A stretch of 64,000 nt of DNA. Source: Chryseobacterium herbae. GTDB lineage: Bacteria > Bacteroidota > Bacteroidia > Flavobacteriales > Weeksellaceae. A program made the translations under genes and the position numbers. Shown one piece after another: positions 24,977 to 33,986 of this stretch. The stretch spans positions 124,001 to 188,000 of the forward strand of contig NZ_JAOAMU010000006.1 of the NCBI RefSeq assembly GCF_025154075.1. Reading direction: 5' to 3'. The notes under the pieces were generated by a model that saw nothing but the letters and a program-made list of their open reading frames with translations, did not search any database and had not been told where the DNA came from. Numbering within the stretch: position 1 is the first letter of the stretch; each line of letters opens with the position of its first letter.

Positions 24977-25003
24977 ATAATACTCCAGCGAAGCTCTAGT
25001 TTT

Positions 25004-26548
25004 TCAACTCTTCCTCTTATACTTTACTTTCTGCTTAATAATCTCAATCACATCCATATTTTTCACCTTAGACTGCACCCATCCATGGATGTCAATATAA
25101 AACAGGGATCTCCTGTAATATTCATTTTGAGAAAATCCGTTAAGTACTTCATCAAAAGCCTCAAAAGCTTTCTGGTGCTGATCTAATACCAGGTTGTTAA
25201 TATTTTTGAAAAACTCAATGCTTTCAAAATGAAATGCTTCCGGCTTTTTCATTTTTCGGGCAAATTTCCGGGTAGAATTGATGAATTCATCATAGTCTTC
25301 ATCATTTCCGGATTCGTATTTTGCCATTAAGATCAGGATCCTTGTATGGAACAGAAGATCTTCCTGAACGTTGCCTTTACACTCGACAACCTTCATGGAA
25401 TATTCAATCGATTTTTTAAATTTTTTGCTTCCGAAAAACATCGCTGCCATTTTCAGATAAAGGATCATAAAATGGTGCTCATCAATTCTTTCCCGAAGTC
25501 TTTCCATTTTCAGCTCTATCTCAGGAATAAGTTTTGTGCCTGTAAAAAATTCACCTTTTACAAAATGAATGTTCATTAAAGTATTGTAATGGGTAAGAAA
25601 GATCAGTGCCTGCAGATTTTCATTCTGAGCAAAATTCTGGGAATTCACCATAGTTTTGAAATTCTCAAAATGCTCCTCCAGAATATCAATATTTCCATAC
25701 ATGAAAAGGATTTTCAACAAGTAAGTATTTCCTTTGATATACCACACCGGATGATTGATGATCATCTCCGGTTTTTTATGAAACAGATCTACCCACTGAT
25801 AGGCGTATTTCAGTGTGTATTTGTAATCCTGCAGCAGTTGGTTTTTCCAGACATGGGCCTTAAAATACCAAAGTTTTTCTGTGAAATTCAGTTGATCAAG
25901 TTTAATTTTCTGAATCTGATCATTGAAAAGGTTTAATACTTTTTCCCGGTCCGTATCATTTTTTACATAACCGTACGTCAGCATTTCACTGTATAATTTC
26001 AGAGAAAGATTGGACAGTTCCGTTGCATAATGATTCTGCCTGCTGATTTCGGTCGATTGCTCGATCAGTTCATAGGCACGACCTTCAATACTTCTGGTAA
26101 TGAATTGTGATTCAATTACTTTTTCAAGGTTGATGATCTCTGATGCAATGCTTTTTTCATCCAGTTCCAGAGCAGATTGTTTGGTTTTGTCCAATATTTT
26201 TAAAGCCTGTTTATAAAGTCCTTTCTGGTAAAGGATATTGGCAAAATCAAGCTGCTCACGAAGCTGTATTCTGTAGTTCTGATGACTTGGATTCATTCGT
26301 AAGCTCACCAGAATCTGTTTGTACAAATGAGCTTTCAGGTTGGAAAGCTGCTGTTTTGTGGAAATTTTTTTCTCAATGATGATCTGTTCATCATATTCTT
26401 TCATCTTATCCAGTTCCGAAAAAAGGAGCAGAAATTTAGCATCGACATTGATTCCGAGACGGTTCACGTACAGCCTGAACTGACGTTTTTCAGAAGTGGT
26501 TAATGACTTAATCAGGACAAACAAAAAATCTTTCTGCAATTCTGCCAT
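25004..26548 (-). CDS. Large all-helical protein of unknown function
   Basis: The 514-residue product has no signal peptide, membrane segment or catalytic motif. It is almost wholly alpha-helical with aromatic/leucine spacing like TPR-type helical hairpins (for example QLDFANILYQKGLYKQALKILDKTKQSALELDE near residues 105-135, read in parts). I recognise it as a common flavobacterial hypothetical protein; the start MAELQKDFLFVLIKSLTTSEKRQFRLY is typical. It probably acts as a protein-binding scaffold. Head-to-head with leuA across 146 bases. Confidence 0.7.
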   Translation of the reverse strand: MAELQKDFLFVLIKSLTTSEKRQFRLYVNRLGINVDAKFLLLFSELDKMKEYDEQIIIEKKISTKQQLSNLKAHLYKQILVSLRMNPSHQNYRIQLREQLDFANILYQKGLYKQALKILDKTKQSALELDEKSIASEIINLEKVIESQFITRSIEGRAYELIEQSTEISRQNHYATELSNLSLKLYSEMLTYGYVKNDTDREKVLNLFNDQIQKIKLDQLNFTEKLWYFKAHVWKNQLLQDYKYTLKYAYQWVDLFHKKPEMIINHPVWYIKGNTYLLKILFMYGNIDILEEHFENFKTMVNSQNFAQNENLQALIFLTHYNTLMNIHFVKGEFFTGTKLIPEIELKMERLRERIDEHHFMILYLKMAAMFFGSKKFKKSIEYSMKVVECKGNVQEDLLFHTRILILMAKYESGNDEDYDEFINSTRKFARKMKKPEAFHFESIEFFKNINNLVLDQHQKAFEAFDEVLNGFSQNEYYRRSLFYIDIHGWVQSKVKNMDVIEIIKQKVKYKRKS

Positions 26549-26660
26549 TGTAAATTTGTAAAATGTAATAAATTGATTATTAAATAAATGCGGCTATTTG
26601 GTCGGCTGTTGAATATTGTAATTTTCAGAAAAGATGAAAACGCAAAAATATTGTAAGCTG

Positions 26661-26668
26661 TAGTTTTG
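26661..26668 (+). promoter_or_regulatory. -7 promoter element of the leu operon
   Basis: TAGTTTTG matches TAnnTTTG, 27 bases before leuA, so the leader would be about 20 bases. This leaves no room for a leucine attenuator. Confidence 0.45.
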
Positions 26669-26694
26669 ATCAAAATTAAGTAAAAAACTTCATT

Positions 26695-27858
26695 ATGAAT
26701 TCCGAAAAAATCGAAATTTTTGATACTACGCTGAGGGATGGGGAACAGGTTCCCGGATGTAAACTGAATACAAAACAAAAACTGCTGATAGCAGAAAGGC
26801 TCGATAAGCTAGGGATTGATGTAATAGAAGCTGGTTTCCCAATTTCAAGTCCAGGAGATTTTGAGTCGGTATCAGAAATTTCAAAGCTTGTTAAAAATGC
26901 TAAAGTCTGCGGACTGACAAGAGCGAATAAAAAAGATATAGATGTAGCTGCGGAAGCATTACGATATGCTAAAAGGCCACGCATCCATACAGGAATCGGA
27001 ACTTCTGATTCTCATATTCAATTTAAATTTAATTCAACCCGTGAAGATATTCTGGAACGCGCCGTTGAAGCTGTAAAATATGCCAAGAGCTATGTAGAAG
27101 ATGTGGAATTTTATGCAGAAGATGCCGGAAGAACAGACAATGCCTATTTAGCAAGGGTCTGTGAAGAAGTGATCAAAGCAGGAGCTACTGTTTTAAATAT
27201 TCCGGATACTACAGGATATTGTCTTCCGGAAGAATACGGTCAGAAAATTAAATATTTGAGAGAAAATGTAAAAGGCATTGAAAAAGCAATTATTTCCTGC
27301 CATTGCCATAATGATCTGGGACTCGCTACAGCCAATTCCATTGCAGGAGCGGTCAACGGAGCCCGTCAGATCGAATGTACCATCAACGGATTGGGGGAAA
27401 GAGCCGGAAATACAGCCTTGGAAGAAGTAGTGATGATCTTAAAGCAGCATAAAGATTTAAATCTTCACACCGATATCAATTCAAAGATGCTGAATGAGAT
27501 GAGTGTGATGGTTTCTGATTTGATGGGAATGCCGGTTCAGCCCAACAAAGCTATTGTCGGAGCCAATGCTTTTGCCCACAGTTCAGGAATTCACCAGGAT
27601 GGGGTAATTAAAAACAGAGAAACATACGAAATTATAGATCCTGCGGAAGTAGGCGTGAATGCTTCATCAATTATACTTACGGCGAGGAGCGGACGCTCAG
27701 CATTAGCTTACCGTTTCAAACACATCGGTTTTGATATCACAAAAAACGAACTTGATTTCTTATATCAGGAATTTTTAAAAGTTGCTGATATGAAAAAAGA
27801 AGTGAAAAACGACGATCTGTATATGATCATGGAAGTCTGCAGCCGTAAAATAGTATAG
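26695..27858 (+). CDS. leuA: 2-isopropylmalate synthase (short form)
   Basis: Condenses acetyl-CoA with 2-oxoisovalerate, the first step of leucine synthesis. The 387-residue product has the catalytic TIM barrel: TTLRDGEQVPGCKL, metal-binding CHCHNDLGLATANS and NGLGERAGNTALEEV. It is much shorter than E. coli LeuA (over 500 residues) and appears to lack the C-terminal leucine-binding regulatory domain. It could in principle be a homocitrate or citramalate synthase; position as first gene before leuC-leuD-leuB favours leuA. Confidence 0.9.
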   Translation: MNSEKIEIFDTTLRDGEQVPGCKLNTKQKLLIAERLDKLGIDVIEAGFPISSPGDFESVSEISKLVKNAKVCGLTRANKKDIDVAAEALRYAKRPRIHTGIGTSDSHIQFKFNSTREDILERAVEAVKYAKSYVEDVEFYAEDAGRTDNAYLARVCEEVIKAGATVLNIPDTTGYCLPEEYGQKIKYLRENVKGIEKAIISCHCHNDLGLATANSIAGAVNGARQIECTINGLGERAGNTALEEVVMILKQHKDLNLHTDINSKMLNEMSVMVSDLMGMPVQPNKAIVGANAFAHSSGIHQDGVIKNRETYEIIDPAEVGVNASSIILTARSGRSALAYRFKHIGFDITKNELDFLYQEFLKVADMKKEVKNDDLYMIMEVCSRKIV

Positions 27859-27879
27859 AGATTGATTTTAATATTGAAT

Positions 27880-29268
27880 ATGGATAATAATAGAAAGACA
27901 CTTTTTGATAAAGTTTGGGATGCTCACGTTGTGGAAACGGTCCCGGACGGTCCTCAAATCATTTACATAGACAAACATCTGATCCATGAGGTAACCAGTC
28001 CTCAGGCTTTTGCCGAACTTGAAGCAAGAAATCTTGAAGTTTTCAGACCCAGACAGATTGTTGCTACGGCAGATCACAATGTTCCGACTCTGAATCAGGA
28101 GGAACCGATTCGGGATGAATTATCAAGAAATCAGGTGGAACAGCTTACGGAAAACTGTAAAAAAAATAATGTTGAATTATTCGGATTGGGTCATCAGTAC
28201 CAGGGAATTGTGCACATTATCGCTCCTGAGCTGGGCATTACCCAGCCGGGAATGAGTATCGTTTGCGGAGACAGTCATACTTCAACGCATGGTGCATTTG
28301 GTGCCATTGCTTTCGGGATCGGAACCAGCCAGGTGGCGCAGGTTTTTGCCAGTCAGTGTCTGTTACTCAATAAACCTAAATCTATGAGAATCACTGTCAA
28401 TGGAAAGCTGAATGATCATGTTCAGTCAAAAGACGTGATTCTGTACATCATTTCTAAAATCGGAACCGATGGCGGCACAGGATATTTCTGTGAATATGCC
28501 GGAAATGTTTTCGAAGAAATGTCCATGGAAGGAAGAATGACGGTTTGTAATATGAGTATTGAAATGGGAGCCAGAGGCGGAATGATTGCTCCGGATGAAA
28601 CCACATTTGAATACGTAAAAGGAAGAACATTTGCCCCAAAAGGTGATGAATGGATTGATAAACTAGAGTATTGGAAAACCCTGAAAACCAATGACGGAGC
28701 CCTTTTTGATAAAGAATTAACCTTTGATGCCTCAGAAATATTCCCGATGGTCACTTACGGGACCAACCCGGGAATGGGAATTTCAGTGCATGAAGTTATT
28801 CCTGTCCCACAGAATGAATCTGAAGAAAAAGCACTTCAGTATATGGGACTGAAAGCCGGACAGGAAGTTTCAGGTATTAAAGTCCATTATGTATTTATCG
28901 GAAGCTGTACCAATGCCAGGATAGAAGATTTCCGTTCTGCCGCTCAGTATATTAAAGGAAAAAATAAATCAGACAATGTAAAAGCTCTGATCGTTCCGGG
29001 TTCTCAGCAGGTCGTTAAACAGATTTATGAAGAAGGTTTGGATAAAATCTTCAACGATGCAGGATTTCAGATCCGTCAGCCGGGATGTTCAGCCTGTTTG
29101 GCCATGAATGATGATAAGATACCGGAAGGTGAATATTGTGTTTCCACCTCCAACCGGAATTTTGAAGGCAGGCAGGGACAAGGAGCAAGAACAATTCTCG
29201 CTAGTCCGCTTACTGCAGCCAAAGCAGCGATAGAAGGTAGAATTTCAGCTTTTGAAAGCTTAAACTAA
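27880..29268 (+). CDS. leuC: 3-isopropylmalate dehydratase large subunit
   Basis: Aconitase-type subunit that, with LeuD, isomerises 2- to 3-isopropylmalate. From ATG 27880 it is 462 residues (MDNNRKTLFDKVWDAHVV), the family length; a TTG at 27862 adds six residues with no support. The three cysteine ligands of the [4Fe-4S] cluster are in FIGSCTNARIED and QPGCSACLAMN; GDSHTSTHGAFG is also conserved. It starts 21 bases after leuA. Confidence 0.95.
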   Translation: MDNNRKTLFDKVWDAHVVETVPDGPQIIYIDKHLIHEVTSPQAFAELEARNLEVFRPRQIVATADHNVPTLNQEEPIRDELSRNQVEQLTENCKKNNVELFGLGHQYQGIVHIIAPELGITQPGMSIVCGDSHTSTHGAFGAIAFGIGTSQVAQVFASQCLLLNKPKSMRITVNGKLNDHVQSKDVILYIISKIGTDGGTGYFCEYAGNVFEEMSMEGRMTVCNMSIEMGARGGMIAPDETTFEYVKGRTFAPKGDEWIDKLEYWKTLKTNDGALFDKELTFDASEIFPMVTYGTNPGMGISVHEVIPVPQNESEEKALQYMGLKAGQEVSGIKVHYVFIGSCTNARIEDFRSAAQYIKGKNKSDNVKALIVPGSQQVVKQIYEEGLDKIFNDAGFQIRQPGCSACLAMNDDKIPEGEYCVSTSNRNFEGRQGQGARTILASPLTAAKAAIEGRISAFESLN

Positions 29269-29285
29269 AAGATCAAACAGACGTA

Positions 29286-29891
29286 ATGCAAAAATTAAAA
29301 CGTATAAAATCCCGCGCCGTACCATTACCGGCAGAAAATATAGATACAGACCAGGTTATTCCAGCAAGATTCTTGAAAAGCATCGACAGAAAGGGCTTTG
29401 GAGAGAATCTTTTCAGAGACTGGAGGTTTAATATCCATACCGGAGAACCTAATCCTGATTTTGTGTTAAACAACACCAAATACAGCGGAGAAATTCTGGT
29501 TGCCGGCAACAACTTCGGTTGTGGCAGCAGCAGAGAGCATGCTGCGTGGTCTTTGACGGATTATGGATTTAAAGTCATTGTATCAAGTTATTTTGCGGAT
29601 ATTTTTAAAGGAAATGCCTTAAATAATGGGCTTCTTCCTGTAAAAGTTTCAGAAGAATTTTTAAAGGAAATTTTAAAAAATAGTACAGAAAACCCTGAGT
29701 CAGAAATTGATGTGGATGTAGAGCAGCAGACGATCAGCTTTAACGGAAAAACGGAAACTTTTGAACTTGATTCCTATAAAAAAATATGCCTTCTCAATGG
29801 CTATGACGATATTGATTTTTTAATCAGCAAAAAACAGGCGATAAAACAGTTTGAACTAAAAACACAAAAGTATGAGCAACAGTTATTTTAA
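29286..29891 (+). CDS. leuD: 3-isopropylmalate dehydratase small subunit
   Basis: The 201-residue swivel-domain subunit has IDTDQVIPARFLK near residue 20 and the substrate loop NNFGCGSSREHAAW near 77-90. It pairs with LeuC, encoded 17 bases upstream, and its 3' end overlaps leuB by 20 bases, which suggests translational coupling. Confidence 0.95.
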   Translation: MQKLKRIKSRAVPLPAENIDTDQVIPARFLKSIDRKGFGENLFRDWRFNIHTGEPNPDFVLNNTKYSGEILVAGNNFGCGSSREHAAWSLTDYGFKVIVSSYFADIFKGNALNNGLLPVKVSEEFLKEILKNSTENPESEIDVDVEQQTISFNGKTETFELDSYKKICLLNGYDDIDFLISKKQAIKQFELKTQKYEQQLF

Positions 29892-30996
29892 AATTGCGGT
29901 CCTTCCCGGAGATGGGATTGGGCCAGAAGTAGTCGGCGAAAGCATTAAAATACTGGATGCTGTGGCGGAAGTTTTTAAATGTAATTTTCAGTTTTCCTAT
30001 GGATTAATGGGTGCTGAAGCTATTTTTAAAACAGGTGATCCGTTGCCTGATGAAACATTGAAGATCTGCAAAGATTCTGATGCAGTGCTGTTCGGGGCCA
30101 TCGGAGATCCGGTTTTCGACAATAATCCCGAAGCTAAAGTAAGACCAGAACAAGGTTTGTTGAAGCTTCGTAAAGAACTGGGATTGTATGCGAATATCAG
30201 ACCTTTGAAAACGTATGCTTCACTGATTGACAAAAGCCCTTTAAAAAGGGAGATTATTGAAGGAACGGATATTCAGATCTTCAGGGAGTTGGTGAGCGGG
30301 ATTTATTTCGGAGAAAAATTTACAGATCCCGATGGAAAATATGCTTACGATGTCTGCAAATACAGCACAGAAGATATTATTCCTATCGCGCACATGGCCT
30401 TTAGAGAAGCAGAAAAAAGAAAGAAAAAACTGACGCTCATTGACAAAGCGAATGTTTTGGACACTTCCAGACTCTGGAGAAAAACCTGCCAGAAAATTGC
30501 TGTTCAATATCCTGATGTGGAGCTGAATTATATGTTTGTAGATAATGCAGCGATGCAGCTGGTCCTCAATCCGAAACAGTTTGATGTCATCCTTACTGAA
30601 AATATGTTCGGGGACATTATTTCTGACGAGGCGAGCGTTATCGGTGGTTCTATCGGGCTTCTGCCTTCTGCATCAATTGGCGAGGAAAATGCACTGTTTG
30701 AGCCTATTCACGGTTCTTATCCACAGGCGAAGGGGAAAGGTATTGCCAATCCTATAGCCTCAATCTTAAGTACTGCGATGATGCTTGATTATCTCGAACT
30801 TCCTGAAGCGGCAGAAAAATTGAGAAGAGCGGTGGAGCACGCTATAGAGAACAGGTATGTCACAATAGATCTAAATACGGAGCAGTATTATTCTACAAGT
30901 GAAGTGGGAAGTTTTATCGCGGATTATATTAAGTACTCTGAGAAATCCTATTACAATTTTGAAAATATCAAAATAGGAAAATCCACCATCGTATGA
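29872..30996 (+). CDS. leuB: 3-isopropylmalate dehydrogenase
   Basis: Oxidises and decarboxylates 3-isopropylmalate to 2-oxoisocaproate with NAD+. The 374 residues show the beta-decarboxylating dehydrogenase motifs: VLPGDGIGPEVV at the start, RELVSGIYFGE, LIDKANVLDTSRLWR and the metal-binding LTENMFGDIISDEASVIGGSIG. The start ATG lies inside the end of leuD. Last gene of leuACDB; the final transamination must be by an enzyme encoded elsewhere. Confidence 0.95.
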   Translation: MSNSYFKIAVLPGDGIGPEVVGESIKILDAVAEVFKCNFQFSYGLMGAEAIFKTGDPLPDETLKICKDSDAVLFGAIGDPVFDNNPEAKVRPEQGLLKLRKELGLYANIRPLKTYASLIDKSPLKREIIEGTDIQIFRELVSGIYFGEKFTDPDGKYAYDVCKYSTEDIIPIAHMAFREAEKRKKKLTLIDKANVLDTSRLWRKTCQKIAVQYPDVELNYMFVDNAAMQLVLNPKQFDVILTENMFGDIISDEASVIGGSIGLLPSASIGEENALFEPIHGSYPQAKGKGIANPIASILSTAMMLDYLELPEAAEKLRRAVEHAIENRYVTIDLNTEQYYSTSEVGSFIADYIKYSEKSYYNFENIKIGKSTIV

Positions 30997-31094
30997 TCAT
31001 TTAAGTCCATATAATAATAGATTAGAAAGAAAGGTTCTGTTCATTCATTTGAGCGGAATCTTTCTGTTTCTGGCTGCTTAGTATTTTACTTTTT

Positions 31095-31467
31095 TTTAAC
31101 CACAAAAGTCACAAAAGCTTTTGTTTTTTTATCTCCCGCAGATTTCTCAGATGACACAGATTTTAATGTACGCTTTTTAAAACATTAAGATCAATGAAGG
31201 ATGTAAGGTGAGTTAAGAAAAAATCATTTGATTTTTTAAGTTGTACGTCCTCAAGCGAAACTAAACCATAATATTCTTACAAGCTTAATAAGCCTTAATG
31301 GTTTAAAGTTTTCTTTCTACCAGATTAAACGATCATTTATTTTTTTGACATCATCAATAAAAATCTTTGATTTTTTATAAAACTTAAGTGCTCTTCTCTG
31401 CAGCTTGAATTTAAACTTGAAATCAACTTAAGTGTTCAAAAAGCTTTTGTGACTTTTGTGGTTTAAA
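31095..31467. mobile_element. Candidate MITE-like element: about 370 bp bounded by inverted repeats
   Basis: The left end (31095-31123) reads TTTAACCACAAAAGTCAC then AAAAGCTTTTG. The right end (31437-31467) is its reverse complement with only single-base length differences (CAAAAAGCTTTTGTGAC then TTTTGTGGTTTAAA). The interior has no credible gene but holds a hairpin near 31213-31247 (AAAAAATCA/TGATTTTTT) and two ACTTAAGTG direct repeats. Terminal repeats around a short non-coding core suggest a non-autonomous mobile or repetitive element. No target-site duplication was confirmed. Confidence 0.45.
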
Positions 31468-31499
31468 ATTTTCAATAACGAAAGGGGTTTGGTTACTCA

Positions 31500-31532
31500 T
31501 AAAAAAGGTTCCACTCAAGCGAGCAGAACCTT
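31500..31532 (-). terminator. Intrinsic terminator of the four-gene operon
   Basis: AAGGTTC (31505-31511) pairs with GAACCTT (31526-31532); an inner CTC/GAG pair extends it. A T run follows on the minus strand. Confidence 0.8.
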
Positions 31533-31537
31533 CTGGT

Positions 31538-31720
31538 TTATTTTTTAGTATTATCCGTTTTTCCTGATTTGTTTTTAGAAGACTTCTGAACATCTTCTTT
31601 GTCAATATCAGGTGGATTACTTTTTTCTGAGGAAGCAGGAATATTTTGAAAATCCTCATTCTGTTTTTTTGTTTCTGCTGAATTGGCAGATTCCTTCTTT
31701 TTGTGGTCTTCTGAATCCAT
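31538..31720 (-). CDS. Small hydrophilic protein, probably disordered
   Basis: The 60-residue product is nearly all charged or polar (rich in K, E, D, S and N; MDSEDHKKKESANSAETKKQ), with no hydrophobic core, so it is expected to be unfolded. It is 12 bases after the DUF4230 gene, on the same strand, and is followed by the operon terminator, which supports it as a real gene. Function unknown. Confidence 0.55.
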   Translation of the reverse strand: MDSEDHKKKESANSAETKKQNEDFQNIPASSEKSNPPDIDKEDVQKSSKNKSGKTDNTKK

Positions 31721-31732
31721 AGCTTTAAATTT

Positions 31733-32341
31733 TTAGAGTCCTAAAACACCGAGCTTGCCGGTTTCATCTTCTATAGTATAATTCAAAGCTTTTGCCAAAA
31801 CGAAAATATTATTCAGATTTTCCATTAATTGTTTCCGTCCTTCGTTTCTCAGCTGGTTCTGATTAACAGAATTAATGGCTGTTTCCTTCGCTTTCTGGGT
31901 TACATTTTTAATATCCTTTTCCGAAATTCTGTTGAAGAAAGAATCATCCAATGACTGAATCTCAACACTTGGTGTAATTCTGATATCTGCGTCAGGAAGT
32001 GCTGTAATCACCAGTTTCTTGTTGATAGAATCTACTTGGATCTTCATTTTGTTAAGATCATACGAAACCTGCGCATTGGTTTTGGTGTACGTGATAATGC
32101 TGTTGTTGGAAACCTCTTTTCCAAACACTTCGTAGCCCATTTTCGTCTTCTGCATGCTGGAGATGTCCTGTTCCATGACTACCATTTTGTTCATCTTGGA
32201 AATCTGGTTGGTCAGGATATAATAATCTGACTTTTCCGTTTTTTCGGTGAGATTAAAACATGATTTTAGCCCGAAAAACAGAATCAGCATAACGAGAATT
32301 CCCGCTGCGAATGATATAATTACTTTATAATTTCTCAACAC
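31733..32341 (-). CDS. DUF4230 domain protein, membrane-anchored
   Basis: The 202-residue product has one N-terminal membrane segment (about 8-26, VIISFAAGILVMLILFFGL) and an extracytoplasmic DUF4230 domain, recognisable from ISKMNKMVVMEQDIS, FGKEVSNNSIITYTKTNAQVSYDLNKM in parts, and a helical C-terminus. The domain has no known reaction. It shares one base with the end of the thioredoxin-like gene, so coupled translation is likely. Confidence 0.75.
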   Translation of the reverse strand: MLRNYKVIISFAAGILVMLILFFGLKSCFNLTEKTEKSDYYILTNQISKMNKMVVMEQDISSMQKTKMGYEVFGKEVSNNSIITYTKTNAQVSYDLNKMKIQVDSINKKLVITALPDADIRITPSVEIQSLDDSFFNRISEKDIKNVTQKAKETAINSVNQNQLRNEGRKQLMENLNNIFVLAKALNYTIEDETGKLGVLGL

Positions 32342-32907
32342 TATTTGCCAAAGATTTCTTTGATTACAGAACTGTCATCTTTTTTCACAATTTCAACCAG
32401 ATCTCTTTCAATATATCCGGAGGTAGGCATTTCTATGATTCTTCCGATTTCCTTACCATATTTTTCTACGATAATAGTCGGAACCTTCTGAATATTGTAA
32501 CGCACTTCATCTCCCGTGGGAGATTCTTTTTTGCGGTTCACAGCAATGATTGTGACTTTGTTATCAGGATATTTTAAATCTTCCAGGATCTTCATCAGTC
32601 TCGGGAAATCTCTGTGACTGTCCTCACACCAGGTTCCCATAAAAACAACCAGTGAATAGCTATTGAACTTAGCTTTTCTCAGTTGATCTACAGCTTTCTG
32701 ATCTACAGCATATTCATCATGCTCTTTCACGTACCAGTCTGCATAGGGAGCTTTTAAAAACTGCTCTTTGAATTGGTTTCCCAAAAGCATTTTGCCATCA
32801 TTCTGAGTCTCTACTTCACGGTTCATCACCACTTTTTGGGCGCTGAACTGCTGCGAAGCCAGAAAAAGACTTGAAACGGCAACAATATTGGTAATAAATT
32901 TCTTCAT
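32341..32907 (-). CDS. Exported thioredoxin-like protein with single active Cys
   Basis: The 188-residue product has a signal peptide (cleavage near QQFSAQ) and a thioredoxin fold. The active site reads GTWCEDSHRD near residue 92, that is WCxxS, with only the first cysteine. A cis-Pro follows in IQKVPTIIVEKYG. A monothiol site argues against a simple dithiol oxidoreductase and suggests a thiol-adduct or regulatory role in the periplasm. Two bases after the pyrophosphohydrolase gene. Confidence 0.82.
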   Translation of the reverse strand: MKKFITNIVAVSSLFLASQQFSAQKVVMNREVETQNDGKMLLGNQFKEQFLKAPYADWYVKEHDEYAVDQKAVDQLRKAKFNSYSLVVFMGTWCEDSHRDFPRLMKILEDLKYPDNKVTIIAVNRKKESPTGDEVRYNIQKVPTIIVEKYGKEIGRIIEMPTSGYIERDLVEIVKKDDSSVIKEIFGK

Positions 32908-32908
32908 A

Positions 32909-33376
32909 TTATTTTTCGATGATTGTTTTTAAATCTGCAGGGGAGTAGTACTTATTCTTAAGAACTTTATGGTCTGCTTTTCTGTAGACATTAAATTTCT
33001 CTCCTGATTTCTCATAAAAAGATTCTACTCCTTTTTCTTTATAAAATGCTACAGTTTCCTCTGCCTGCTCTTCATTATCGCAAGCTTTAGACATATTGGA
33101 GCGCTGTACTTCGTTGAATAGCTCTACAAATTTACTGCCAAGTCCGAATTCCAGAACAGCACCGCTTAATACATACTGAAGATCACATAGAGCATCAGCA
33201 ATTTCTACGATATCATTGTCAGCAATAGCCTGCTTCAGTTCATTTAATTCTTCCTGCAAAAGTTCAACTCTAAGATTGCATCTTTCCTGAGAAGGGATCT
33301 GTGGTGTATCTAAAATAGGGGCTTTAAAAGTGGTGTGGAATTCTGCAACTTGGTTCAGACTATCAATTTTATCCAT
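32909..33376 (-). CDS. MazG-like nucleoside triphosphate pyrophosphohydrolase
   Basis: The 155-residue all-alpha protein has the metal-binding EExxE...ExxD pattern of the superfamily: ELLQEELNELKQAI, then EIADALCDLQYVLSG. Family members hydrolyse (d)NTPs or phosphoribosyl-ATP to monophosphate and pyrophosphate. The his operon has its own HisE, so a house-cleaning role is more likely. Head of a four-gene operon; TATCTTTG element at 33395-33402. Confidence 0.82.
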   Translation of the reverse strand: MDKIDSLNQVAEFHTTFKAPILDTPQIPSQERCNLRVELLQEELNELKQAIADNDIVEIADALCDLQYVLSGAVLEFGLGSKFVELFNEVQRSNMSKACDNEEQAEETVAFYKEKGVESFYEKSGEKFNVYRKADHKVLKNKYYSPADLKTIIEK

Positions 33377-33394
33377 GAATTTTATTATTTACAG

Positions 33395-33402
33395 CAAAGA
33401 TA
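33395..33402 (-). promoter_or_regulatory. -7 promoter element of the pyrophosphohydrolase operon
   Basis: CAAAGATA on the plus strand reads TATCTTTG on the minus strand, 19 bases before the start at 33376. Confidence 0.5.
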
Positions 33403-33457
33403 GAAAACGATTTCGGAAAATTTGTAATGGAGACTGCATATTGTGGCCCATATGTCC

Positions 33458-33490
33458 ATGAAAAATCCACAGCATGAAAACTGTGGATTT
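33458..33490 (-). terminator. Intrinsic terminator of the TNT lipoprotein unit
   Basis: AAATCCACAG (33463-33472) pairs perfectly with CTGTGGATTT (33481-33490); a T run follows on the minus strand. Confidence 0.85.
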
Positions 33491-33556
33491 GTTATGAATG
33501 ATCTTCTGAATTCTGAGTTTTCAAGAAGAATGTTTATATATTGTATTCAAAATGAA

Positions 33557-33976
33557 TTATTCCGAATCCTCATATTTCCAGACACCTGAAATGTTTAATA
33601 GGGTTAGTCCCGGTTGCTTTTCGCCATAACTGAATACAACGATGTAGTTTGAATGACAGGATTCACATTCAGTTCCAAAGTATAATGTGGGTAAATCAGT
33701 AACCGTTAATGCTCCGAAATGAATCATCCTGGCTGAAGTTTCGGTGACCATTTTGTTTTTTAATAATTCTGTTTTTGACAACACTTTGTCCTCATTGTAA
33801 ATCTGAAAGATCGGAAATCCGGTTTCGTAAGGTATTATTGTAATGGTGTTTGTATGGCCACAGTCACAACAGGTGAATGTCGTTACGGCAGATGGAATAA
33901 TCTCATCATTGCTGAAAAAATTCTTTGCAATAAGAGCTTGTTGGCCAATTGTTATTTTTTTTGAGATTGAATACAT
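33557..33976 (-). CDS. Small zinc-ribbon protein, candidate immunity partner of the TNT lipoprotein
   Basis: The 139-residue product has no signal peptide. Two CxxC pairs, C36-C39 in FTCCDCGHTN and C104-C107 in TECESCHSNY, sit about 65 residues apart and would form a zinc ribbon. The rest is beta-rich. I do not recognise the family. It begins 10 bases after the TNT-domain lipoprotein gene and shares its terminator. Toxin then small partner, tightly spaced, is the usual order in polymorphic toxin loci, so an immunity role is inferred; a redox or RNA-binding role is also possible. Confidence 0.6.
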   Translation of the reverse strand: MYSISKKITIGQQALIAKNFFSNDEIIPSAVTTFTCCDCGHTNTITIIPYETGFPIFQIYNEDKVLSKTELLKNKMVTETSARMIHFGALTVTDLPTLYFGTECESCHSNYIVVFSYGEKQPGLTLLNISGVWKYEDSE

Positions 33977-33986
33977 ATAAGTTTAT

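Noticed and set aside
24784..25003. GGTGGCTTCGAGTCCC considered as part of a tRNA T-loop
   Set aside because: No matching acceptor or anticodon stems; it is a copy of the palindromic intergenic repeat.
26634..26663. Short frame MKTQKYCKL before leuA, considered as a leucine leader peptide
   Set aside because: Only one Leu codon, no terminator/antiterminator downstream, and the likely transcription start lies after it.
31423..31659. 78-codon minus-strand frame across the operon terminator
   Set aside because: Overlaps the small hydrophilic protein gene, a strong terminator and a terminal inverted repeat.
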